A stretch of DNA of 7,297 bases, from NCBI GenBank assembly GCA_900555735.1, contig USMI01000098.1, forward strand, positions 1-7,297, in the 5' to 3' direction. The position numbers and the translations under genes are program-made. The notes under the pieces were generated by a model. That model searched no databases. It worked only from the letters and a program-made list of their open reading frames with translations, and had not been told where the DNA came from. This stretch comes from an uncultured Eubacteriales bacterium. Lineage in GTDB: Bacteria; Bacillota; Clostridia; Oscillospirales; Oscillospiraceae. Positions 1 to 6,577 of the stretch are shown in pieces (the stretch's first letter is position 1; each line of letters starts with the position of its first letter).

Positions 1-5
1 ACGAC

Positions 6-12
6 AAGGAGG
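6..12 (+). promoter_or_regulatory. Ribosome binding site of ygfK
   Basis: AAGGAGG lies 7 bases before the ATG at 20. It is a near-perfect anti-16S match at ideal spacing and fixes the start at base 20. The next in-frame ATG (residue 5, base 32) would be 19 bases from this site, which is too far. Only 19 bases precede the gene here, so no promoter can be seen; the gene may be transcribed from upstream genes. Confidence 0.85.
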
Positions 13-19
13 ACATCCC

Positions 20-2974
20 ATGTCTGAAAAAATGTATCCCATTCCCTTTAAATCCCTGATGAACTGGGTGGTCACCGAATACGCCAACTGCGGTGAGATT
101 TTCGGCGTCCGCAAGGCCTATCACGCCACCGGCAAGTCCCTGCCTATCTTCGGCGAGCGGATCGAGACTCCCTTCGGCCCTGCCGCAGGCCCCAACAGCC
201 AGCTGGCCCAGAACATTATCGCCGCCTATATGGCCGGTGCCCGCTTCTTTGAGGTCAAGACCGTCCAGAAGATGGACGGCGCTGATCTGGCCGCCTGTGT
301 GCCCCGTCCCTGTATTCTGGCCAATGACGAGGGCTACAATCAGGAGTGGTCCACCGAGCTGACCGTTCCGCAGGCAATGGACGAGTATATCAAGGCATGG
401 TGCGCCTTGAAGGTGCTCAGCAAGGTATACGGTCTGGGCGATCCCAACGGCTTTGTGTTCAACATGTCCGTGGGCTATGATCTGGAAGGCATCAAGGGCG
501 ACAAGGTCAACACCTATATCGAGGGCATGAAGGACGCCACTAAGACCGCCATCTTCGGCGAGTGCAAGGCTGTTCTGAAGGAACTGTTTCCGGAGGAGAG
601 CGCCTACATCGACGCCATCGATCCCCGCGTCAGCCGCAGCGTCACCGTGTCCACCCTGCACGGCTGTCCCCCCGATGAGATCGAGCGCATCGCCAGCTAT
701 CTGATCTCCGAGAAGCACCTGCACACCTTCGTCAAGTGCAACCCCACCATTCTGGGCTATGAGACCGCACGCCGCACGCTGGACAGCATGGGCTACGACT
801 ACATCGTGTTTGACGAGCACCACTTCAACGAGGATCTCCAGTGGGCCGACGCCGTTCCCATGTTCGAGCGGCTGCAGGCGCTGGCTGACAGCTGCGGTCT
901 GGAGTTTGGCTTGAAACTGTCCAACACCTTCCCCGTCGACACCACCCGCGGCGAGCTGCCCAATGACGAGATGTACATGTCCGGCCGCTCCCTGTTCCCC
1001 CTGACCATCGAGATGTGCCACCGCATTTCCCGCCAGTTCAAGGGCAAGATGCGCATCTCCTTCGCCGGCGGCGCGGAGTACTTCAACTGCGATAAGCTGT
1101 TTGCCGCCGGTATCTGGCCCATCACCGTAGCCACCACGATCCTGAAGCCCGGCGGCTACAACCGCCTGCTCCAGATGGTGGAGAAGGTGGAGCACATGAC
1201 CTACAAGCCCTTCTGCGGCACTGATACGCAGGTCATCTGCGAAATGAGCACCGCCAGCCACACCGACGTTCACCACGTCAAGCCCATCAAGCCCCTGCCC
1301 AACCGCAAGAGCGAGAAGAGCGTGCCTTGGATCGACTGCTTCAGCGCACCCTGCAAGGGCGGCTGCCCCATCGCGCAGGACATCCCCGAGTATCTGGAGC
1401 TGGTGAACAAGGGCCTGTATGGCCCGGCCCTGAAGCTCATCTGCGAGAAGAACCCCCTGCCCTTCCTGACCGGCACCATCTGTGCCCACCGCTGCCAGAC
1501 CAAGTGCTCCCGCAACTTCTACGAGGAGTCCGTCCACATCCGTGACGCCAAACTGGTGGCCGCCAAGAACGGTTACAGCGCCGTCATGGCCAACATCCGT
1601 CCCACCGAGAAGATCTCCGGCAAGAAGGCCGCCATCATCGGCGGCGGCCCCACCGGTATTGCTGCCGCCAACTTCTTGGCCCGCGCCGGTATCGCCGTCA
1701 CCATCTTCGAGCGTGAGAAGGAGTTGGGCGGCGTGCCCCGTCACGTGATCCCCAGCTTCCGCATCGCCAACGAGACCATTGCCAAGGACATCGCCATGAT
1801 GGAGAAGTACGGCGTCGAGGTCAAGTGCGGCGCGCCCGCTCCCTCCGTGGCCGAGCTGAAGCAGCAGGGCTATACCCACATCCTGTTCGCCGTGGGCGCA
1901 TGGAAGCCCGGCAAGCTGGATATCGCAGGCGACGTGGCCGGCGCCATCCAGTGGATGAAGGGCGTGAAGGCCAGCAACATCTCCGTGGCCGGTAATATCG
2001 CCGTCATCGGCGGCGGCAACACCGCCATGGACGCGGCCCGTCTTGCCAAGCGCAGCGGTGCCAAGAACGTGACGCTGGTCTATCGCCGCACCCGTAAGTA
2101 CATGCCCGCCGACGAGCATGAGCTGGCGCTGGCGCTGGCTGACGGCGTGGTGTTCGCCGAGCTGGCCGCTCCCGTGAAGCAGGCCGACGGCGTCCTCACC
2201 TGCGAGAAGATGGTGCTGGGCGAGGCGGATGCCTCCGGCCGCCGCAGCCCCGTGGGCAGCGGTGAGTTCTTCGACATCCCCTGCGATCTGGTGATCTCCG
2301 CCGTGGGCGAGCAGGTGGACGACGCCCTCATGGCCGCCAACGGCATTGAGCTGGATAAGAAAGGCCGTCCCGCCTTCAAGACCAATATCGAGGGCGTGTA
2401 CGCCGCCGGTGACGCTACCCGCGGTCCCGCCACCGTGGTGGAGGGCATCGCCGATGCTGCCGCTTTCGCTGCCGAGGTCATCGGCGCGCCCCATACTTAC
2501 GAGATCCCTGCGCAGGCCTATGTCACCATCGCTGATGCCGCCGCCAAGAAGGGCGTGCTGAAAATGGCGGAGTATCCCTGCCACGAGGGCCAGCGCTGCC
2601 TGCAGTGCAAGACGCTGTGCGAGAACTGCGTGGATTCCTGCCCCAACCGCGCCAATGTGGCCATCGCCATGGCCGACGGCAAGCACCAGATCGTCCATGT
2701 GGACAAGATGTGCAACGAGTGCGGCAACTGCACCCAGTTCTGCCCCTACGCCTCCGAGCCCTGCCACGACAAGTTCTCCCTGTTCCAGACCGCTGAGGAC
2801 ATGGTGGATTCCCACAACGCAGGCGTGCTGTTCTTGGGCGGCGACAAGGTGCGTGTCCGCACCTTCGGCGAGCCCAAGGACTACGATCTGAGCGACGCCA
2901 ACAACGGCCTGCCCGCCGATCTGGAGACGCTGATCGTCACCCTCCGCGACAAGTACGGCTACCTGTTCGCATAA
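20..2974 (+). CDS. ygfK: YgfK-type multidomain Fe-S flavoprotein oxidoreductase (putative selenate reductase subunit)
   Basis: A cytosolic oxidoreductase of 984 residues; E. coli YgfK is slightly longer (about 1,030). Residues 1 to about 430 resemble a dihydroorotate/dihydropyrimidine-dehydrogenase barrel: FGPAAGP at 52-58, HGCPPDE from 214, FAGGA at 348-352 and LKPGGY at 375-380. A GltD-like module follows: Fe-S cysteines C440, C445, C449, C488, C492 and C496, an FAD-binding GGGPTG at 541-546, an NAD(P)-binding GGGNTA at 664-669 and a second FAD contact AAGDATRGP at 795-803. The C-terminus has two [4Fe-4S] groups, one around C863/C867/C870/C874 and a textbook CxxCxxCxxxCP at 898-909. Family knowledge: the selenate-reductase name rests on genetic evidence in E. 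coli and the true substrate is unsettled. E. coli ygfK sits with ssnA, xdhD and other purine-catabolism genes, so a role in reducing a purine or pyrimidine-like intermediate with NAD(P)H is a reasonable inference. The gene is intact and is followed 13 bases later by a terminator, so it ends its transcription unit. Family assignment is very likely; the reaction is uncertain. Confidence 0.93.
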   Translation: MSEKMYPIPFKSLMNWVVTEYANCGEIFGVRKAYHATGKSLPIFGERIETPFGPAAGPNSQLAQNIIAAYMAGARFFEVKTVQKMDGADLAACVPRPCILANDEGYNQEWSTELTVPQAMDEYIKAWCALKVLSKVYGLGDPNGFVFNMSVGYDLEGIKGDKVNTYIEGMKDATKTAIFGECKAVLKELFPEESAYIDAIDPRVSRSVTVSTLHGCPPDEIERIASYLISEKHLHTFVKCNPTILGYETARRTLDSMGYDYIVFDEHHFNEDLQWADAVPMFERLQALADSCGLEFGLKLSNTFPVDTTRGELPNDEMYMSGRSLFPLTIEMCHRISRQFKGKMRISFAGGAEYFNCDKLFAAGIWPITVATTILKPGGYNRLLQMVEKVEHMTYKPFCGTDTQVICEMSTASHTDVHHVKPIKPLPNRKSEKSVPWIDCFSAPCKGGCPIAQDIPEYLELVNKGLYGPALKLICEKNPLPFLTGTICAHRCQTKCSRNFYEESVHIRDAKLVAAKNGYSAVMANIRPTEKISGKKAAIIGGGPTGIAAANFLARAGIAVTIFEREKELGGVPRHVIPSFRIANETIAKDIAMMEKYGVEVKCGAPAPSVAELKQQGYTHILFAVGAWKPGKLDIAGDVAGAIQWMKGVKASNISVAGNIAVIGGGNTAMDAARLAKRSGAKNVTLVYRRTRKYMPADEHELALALADGVVFAELAAPVKQADGVLTCEKMVLGEADASGRRSPVGSGEFFDIPCDLVISAVGEQVDDALMAANGIELDKKGRPAFKTNIEGVYAAGDATRGPATVVEGIADAAAFAAEVIGAPHTYEIPAQAYVTIADAAAKKGVLKMAEYPCHEGQRCLQCKTLCENCVDSCPNRANVAIAMADGKHQIVHVDKMCNECGNCTQFCPYASEPCHDKFSLFQTAEDMVDSHNAGVLFLGGDKVRVRTFGEPKDYDLSDANNGLPADLETLIVTLRDKYGYLFA

Positions 2975-2987
2975 GGCAATAAGCATA

Positions 2988-3020
2988 AAAAATGTCCTCC
3001 CGAAAAGGGAGGACATTTTT
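2988..3020 (+). terminator. Rho-independent terminator after ygfK
   Basis: A perfect 14-bp inverted repeat: AAAAATGTCCTCCC (2988-3001), loop GAAAA, GGGAGGACATTTTT (3007-3020). It begins 13 bases after the ygfK stop. The T-run on the plus strand and the A-run on the left arm (a T-run on the minus strand) mean it could stop transcription in both directions. It is closely related in sequence to the hairpin at 3069-3099. Confidence 0.92.
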
Positions 3021-3041
3021 GCGTGTATGAGTGATGATGTA

Positions 3042-3065
3042 GGGGCGGACGACTCTGTCCGCCCC
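3042..3065. repeat. GC-rich palindrome, REP-like element candidate
   Basis: Inverted repeat GGGGCGGAC (3042-3050), loop GACTCT, GTCCGCCCC (3057-3065), a perfect 9-bp stem without a T-run, so it is not itself a standard terminator. It lies between two terminators in a convergent intergenic region, a typical home for short dispersed palindromes. From memory, GTAGGGGCGG-type palindromes are scattered in intergenic DNA of gut Oscillospiraceae and relatives. Only one copy is in this window, so repetition is not shown here. Confidence 0.55.
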
Positions 3066-3068
3066 AAT

Positions 3069-3099
3069 AAAAACGCCCTCCCAGCGGGAGGGCGTTTTT
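3069..3099 (-). terminator. Rho-independent (bidirectional) terminator of the antiporter-subunit operon
   Basis: A perfect 14-bp inverted repeat: AAAAACGCCCTCCC (3069-3082), loop AGC, GGGAGGGCGTTTTT (3086-3099). On the minus strand it starts 43 bases past the stop of the last operon gene and ends in a T-run; the plus strand also has TTTTT, so it can back up ygfK termination. CCAATAAA (3064-3071) and TTTATTGG (3103-3110) also match, so an alternative longer stem with a right-side bulge is possible. Confidence 0.9.
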
Positions 3100-3112
3100 G
3101 CGTTTATTGGCA

Positions 3113-3132
3113 GAAAAGTCGCCAGACTTTTC
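3113..3132. other. Small hairpin next to the minus-strand operon stop
   Basis: Inverted repeat GAAAAGTC (3113-3120), loop GCCA, GACTTTTC (3125-3132), an 8-bp stem 10 bases beyond the TAA of the last minus-strand gene. It is A/T-rich and has no clean T-run after the stem, so alone it would be a weak terminator. It may help 3'-end stability or be the end of a short repeat element. The symmetry is certain; the role is not. Confidence 0.5.
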
Positions 3133-3142
3133 ACCAGTTATG

Positions 3143-5104
3143 TTAAAACACGTGGCAGATTACGACCGTCAGCACTACGCACAAGCCCAGGCATGTCATC
3201 AGCAGGCCGAAGGACAGGCTGTGGGTCATGCGGTCCAGCAGATCCTGCTTGGTCTCCAGCCGGTCGGCGGCCTCCTGCGCGGCTCTGTCGCCGCTCTGGC
3301 GGGCAATGGCCTGCACCAGCGGAGAGTAGGACTGGGTCTCCTTCTCACGGCTGGGACGCAGCAGCACCCGCTGTACCGCCAGCACCACCACGTCGAAGGC
3401 GTCGCAGGCGACGCGGCACACCACGCCCACCACCGCGAACAGCGCGCGGAAGAAGGGCTTGTAGACGCTGTCCTCCAGACTGAGCCACTTGGGCCAGCGG
3501 CTGAGATAGAAGCCCTCCTTGGTCATCAGCGACTTGCGGATGAACAGGAAGTACACGATCATGCCGATGGCCAGCGAGATCACCACGCCCTTGAGATTCG
3601 CCCACGCGAAGTAGTGAATGGCGTGGTCGAAGGCGTGTCCGCCGGTGAAGTCCAGCGTGGCGCCGCTGATCTTCTCGGCAATGGCGTGGGGCGTCAGGCC
3701 CAGCACCGGCAGCGCCACCGCCGCCAGACACAGGGCAATGACCGACGCCGGTTTACCCCACTGTTTACCGTATTCCTTGCCCTTCTGCCAGAAGATGGCC
3801 ACATAGATCTTGGTGAGATACGCCGCCGTCAGACCGCCGGAGAACAGGAACAGCCACTCCACCACGGTAATGAGGGTCATGCCGCTCATGTGGGCGTATT
3901 CCACCAGCGCCTCATGTACCAGCGTCTTGCTGAGATAGCCCAGGAAGCCGGGAATACCCGCCAGCGAGCAGGCACCGAACAGGAACAGCACATGCAGCAG
4001 CGGCTTGCCCCGACCGAAGCCCTTGATATCGTTCAGATCCAGCGCGTGGGTGTTGTAGTACACCACACCGGCGAAGAGGAACAGCGCCAGCTTCACCAGC
4101 GAGTGGTTCATCATGTACAGCACCGTGCCATTGGCGGCCAGCGCATTATGCTCACCCAGCAGGCACAGCATGGACGCGCCCACGGTGATAAAGCCGATCT
4201 GGGACAGGGAGGAGCAGGCCAGAATGTACTTGAGATTGGTGGAGAACACCGCCAGCACCGCGCCCAGCACCATGGTGATGGCGCCCAGCACAAGCAGCAG
4301 CATGCCCCAGCTGTGGTCGCCCGTCAGCACCTGACCGGTCAGCAGCAGTACGCCGAAGATACCGGCCTTGGTCAGCACGCCGCTCAGCAGGGCGGAGGCA
4401 GGGGCAGGGGCCACCGGGTGGGCCTTGGGCAGCCAGATATGCACCGAGAACAGGCCCGCCTTGGCGGCAAAGCCGAACAGGATGCACAGGGCGGCGGCCC
4501 ACAGGCGGCTGCGCTCCATGGCGGCCACAGCGTCGTGCAGCTCCGCGATCACCAGCGTGCCGGTGGCGGTGTACAGCAGGAACAGGCCCATCAGCGTCAC
4601 CAGACCGCCCAGCACCGCGATGGTCAGGTAGGTCTTGCCGGCGTCCATGGCGTCGGGGGTCTCCTCCTGCACCACCCACACATAGGAGCTGAGGGACATC
4701 AGCTCAAAGAACAGGAAGGTGGTATACAGGTCAGCGGACAGGAACACGCCTGCCGTGAAGCCGAGGCAGATCAGGAAGAAGAAATAGTACCGCTTCAGGT
4801 GATGATGTCCGTGGAAGTACTGGGGGCTCAGCAGAGCTGAGACGAACCACATGAAGCACACCACCAGACCGTACAGCTTCTGGAACCCTCCGGCCCAGAA
4901 GCTCAGACGCATCACCGGCACAGTGACGGTGGAGCCGTCGGCGGTGGCGGCCACATATACCATGGCCAGCAGCGTCAGCAGCGTGAACACGATGGACAGC
5001 AAACCCAGCCGTTTTCCGTCGTCATGGCGATCCGGCAGCAGAGCGATGACCAGCGCAGACAGCACCGGCAGCAGCACAACGGCCAACAGAGCAAATGTTG
5101 TCAT
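3143..5104 (-). CDS. NuoL-like proton/sodium-translocating subunit of a complex I/Mrp-family complex, with C-terminal extension
   Basis: An integral membrane protein of 653 residues in the family shared by complex I NuoL/M/N, Mrp antiporter MrpA/D and group 4 hydrogenase HyfB/MbhH. Hallmark charged residues sit in membrane helices: E134 in the FLFFEL helix, K215, H222 (HIWLPKAHP with K227 and H229), K246, and K393 after the GIPGFLGYLSK broken-helix motif. These are the expected proton-path positions. About fourteen hydrophobic segments precede residue 523. The tail beyond that has a hydrophobic, probably membrane-lying stretch (about 550-583), a charged helix-prone segment (584-627) and a final membrane helix (628-651), reminiscent of the lateral helix of NuoL. 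The ATG at 5104 is chosen over an in-frame start at 5170: it overlaps the upstream stop as TAATG, has a strong ribosome site and starts directly with a hydrophobic helix, whereas the longer form adds a charged leader overlapping the upstream gene. It is the last gene of the operon. Confidence 0.9.
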   Translation of the reverse strand: MTTFALLAVVLLPVLSALVIALLPDRHDDGKRLGLLSIVFTLLTLLAMVYVAATADGSTVTVPVMRLSFWAGGFQKLYGLVVCFMWFVSALLSPQYFHGHHHLKRYYFFFLICLGFTAGVFLSADLYTTFLFFELMSLSSYVWVVQEETPDAMDAGKTYLTIAVLGGLVTLMGLFLLYTATGTLVIAELHDAVAAMERSRLWAAALCILFGFAAKAGLFSVHIWLPKAHPVAPAPASALLSGVLTKAGIFGVLLLTGQVLTGDHSWGMLLLVLGAITMVLGAVLAVFSTNLKYILACSSLSQIGFITVGASMLCLLGEHNALAANGTVLYMMNHSLVKLALFLFAGVVYYNTHALDLNDIKGFGRGKPLLHVLFLFGACSLAGIPGFLGYLSKTLVHEALVEYAHMSGMTLITVVEWLFLFSGGLTAAYLTKIYVAIFWQKGKEYGKQWGKPASVIALCLAAVALPVLGLTPHAIAEKISGATLDFTGGHAFDHAIHYFAWANLKGVVISLAIGMIVYFLFIRKSLMTKEGFYLSRWPKWLSLEDSVYKPFFRALFAVVGVVCRVACDAFDVVVLAVQRVLLRPSREKETQSYSPLVQAIARQSGDRAAQEAADRLETKQDLLDRMTHSLSFGLLMTCLGLCVVLTVVICHVF

Positions 5105-6564
5105 TACAGGATCACCGCCTCTCTGATCGTGTTCAGCAATACGTCGGGGAACAGGCCCATCAGCAGGCACAGCGCTGCCAGAATCAGCATGGGCACGATC
5201 ATGAACGGCCCCGCCTCATGGGCGCTTTCGGGAGTGGGAAGCTCCGTTCCCTCGGCGGGGAACCATGCTTTCACCACCACTTGGAACATGTAGATAGCCG
5301 TCAGCAGCGCGGAGATGAGAATAGCGATGAAGCCCAGATACGAGGCCGTACTGCCCTCGCCCACGGCGGCAAGGCCGATGTACCACTTGCTGACGAAGCC
5401 GTTGAAGGGCGGGATGCCCGTCAGGGCGCAGGCAGCTGCGGTGAAGCAGGCGAAGGTCAGGGGCATGCGCCGTCCCAAGCCCTCCAGCTCGCTGACATAC
5501 TCCCGGTGGGCGTAGTGCAGCACGCTGCCTGCGCAGAAGAAGGCCATGATCTTCACCACCGAGTGGACGATCAGGTGCAGGAACGCGGCCAATTCGCCCG
5601 CCGGTGTCATCACGGCGGCGGCAAACAGGATGTAGCTCAGATTGGACACAGTGGAGTAGGCCAGCCGCCGCTTGAAGTGGCGCTGCTTCAGCGCCATGGC
5701 GGAGCCGAACACCAGTGTTATCATGGCCAGCGCCATGACGGTGTACTGACCCCATGTGCCGGAGAGAATCTCGGTGCCGAAAGCGTAGTAGGTCAGCCGG
5801 ATGCAGGCGAAGGCGCCCGCCTTGACCACCGCCACCGCGTGCAGCAGCGCCGTTACCGGCGTGGGCGCCACGGCGGCGCTGATGAGCCAGCTGTGCGTGG
5901 GCCAGATGGCGGCCTTGACGCCGCAGCCCACAAAGGCCAGCACGAACACGCTCAGCAGCAGCTCCATGCTGCCGGTATAGCCCGCCAGATGGCCGCCGGG
6001 AACGAACTCCTGCGCGTCGTTGACGATCAGGAACACCATGCCGATAAAGGCCAGCGCCGCGCCCGCAATGGAGTAGGCGGCGTATTTCACGCCTGCGTGG
6101 ATGGCCTGCTTGGTCATGGCGTGCATCACCAGCGGGATCGTCGCCAGCGTCAGCAGCTCATAGAACAGGTACATGGTCATCATATTGGCGGCGAAGGCGA
6201 TGCCCAGCGTCACGCCGAAGGATGCCGTGAAGAAGGCCCAGAACATGGGCTTGTGGCCCTCGTGCTTCATATAGTCCCATGCGTACACCATGGTAAAGGG
6301 CCACAGCGAGGCCGACAGCCCGGCAAACAGCTTCGCCGCCCCGTCCATGCGGAGGGTGAAGTGCAGCGAATCGGTGAACCGCAGGAAGGTGAAGCTGGAG
6401 CCGTCGCATTGCAGGATAGCCAGCCACGCAAGGACAGTGGTGGCTCCGATGATAACGGCGTACAGGGCGCAGCGCGCCCGGTCGGTGCGGAAGGGGATGA
6501 AGTAGGCCACCAAACCTGCCATGATGGGCAGGAACACCGGCAGACAAAGCAAAATTCCGTTCAT
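5104..6564 (-). CDS. NuoM/MrpD-like proton-conducting transporter membrane subunit
   Basis: A complete integral membrane protein of 486 residues, the usual size for NuoM/NuoN/MrpD-type antiporter-like subunits, with about fourteen hydrophobic segments. Family residues are present: E136 in the MYLFYELLTL helix, K217 (CGVKAAIW), H224 (WPTHSWL), H242 and K248 (LLHAVAVVKAG), K338 (HSVVKIMAF), and K393 after GIPPFNGF in the second broken helix. NuoM of complex I usually has glutamate at that last site while NuoL, NuoN and MrpD have lysine, so this subunit is closer to MrpD/NuoN in that respect. It should carry protons or sodium ions across the membrane when driven by a redox module of the same complex. 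Stop and start of the next gene overlap (TAATG). The start at 6564 is supported by a strong ribosome site that begins right after the stop of the upstream gene. Family is certain; the parent complex (hydrogenase, ferredoxin- or NADH-linked, or Mrp) cannot be told from this window. Confidence 0.92.
   Translation of the reverse strand: MNGILLCLPVFLPIMAGLVAYFIPFRTDRARCALYAVIIGATTVLAWLAILQCDGSSFTFLRFTDSLHFTLRMDGAAKLFAGLSASLWPFTMVYAWDYMKHEGHKPMFWAFFTASFGVTLGIAFAANMMTMYLFYELLTLATIPLVMHAMTKQAIHAGVKYAAYSIAGAALAFIGMVFLIVNDAQEFVPGGHLAGYTGSMELLLSVFVLAFVGCGVKAAIWPTHSWLISAAVAPTPVTALLHAVAVVKAGAFACIRLTYYAFGTEILSGTWGQYTVMALAMITLVFGSAMALKQRHFKRRLAYSTVSNLSYILFAAAVMTPAGELAAFLHLIVHSVVKIMAFFCAGSVLHYAHREYVSELEGLGRRMPLTFACFTAAACALTGIPPFNGFVSKWYIGLAAVGEGSTASYLGFIAILISALLTAIYMFQVVVKAWFPAEGTELPTPESAHEAGPFMIVPMLILAALCLLMGLFPDVLLNTIREAVIL
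5110..5120 (-). promoter_or_regulatory. Ribosome binding site and TAATG coupling of the NuoL-like gene
   Basis: On the minus strand AGGCGGTGATC (5120 to 5110) differs at one base from AGGAGGTGATC, the long complement of the 16S rRNA tail. It lies inside the end of the upstream gene and precedes the ATG at 5104. The upstream stop TAA (5106-5104) and this ATG share one A, a configuration typical of translational coupling. This decides the start codon. Confidence 0.75.
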
Positions 6565-6569
6565 GTCAG

Positions 6570-6577
6570 CACCTCCC
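6570..6577 (-). promoter_or_regulatory. Ribosome binding site of the NuoM/MrpD-like gene
   Basis: GGGAGGTG on the minus strand (6577 to 6570) ends 5 bases before the ATG at 6564. It immediately follows the TAA (6580-6578) of the preceding gene, so the whole 13-base gap is used for ribosome binding. No room exists for a promoter or terminator between the two genes. Confidence 0.85.

Noticed and set aside
1870..2481. Short open frames on both strands inside ygfK
   Set aside because: They overlap well-conserved FAD/NAD(P)-binding coding sequence and have no domain likeness or ribosome sites; they are shadows.
2975..3142. A small RNA gene, tRNA, CRISPR or attachment site in the intergenic region
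   Set aside because: The region is accounted for by separate hairpins. There is no cloverleaf, no spaced direct-repeat array, no promoter-like -35/-10 pair that stands out and no integrase nearby.
3098..4840. A 580-codon open frame on the plus strand, rich in His, Gln and Gly
   Set aside because: It lies wholly antisense to the NuoL-like gene, which has clear family motifs. The composition is what GC-rich codons for hydrophobic residues give when read backwards, there is no ribosome site, and its start falls inside the terminator region.
5105..5170. Longer N-terminus (22 extra residues) for the NuoL-like protein
   Set aside because: The extra residues are charged, overlap the upstream gene and lack a ribosome site, whereas the ATG at 5104 has the TAATG overlap, a strong ribosome site and a direct hydrophobic start.
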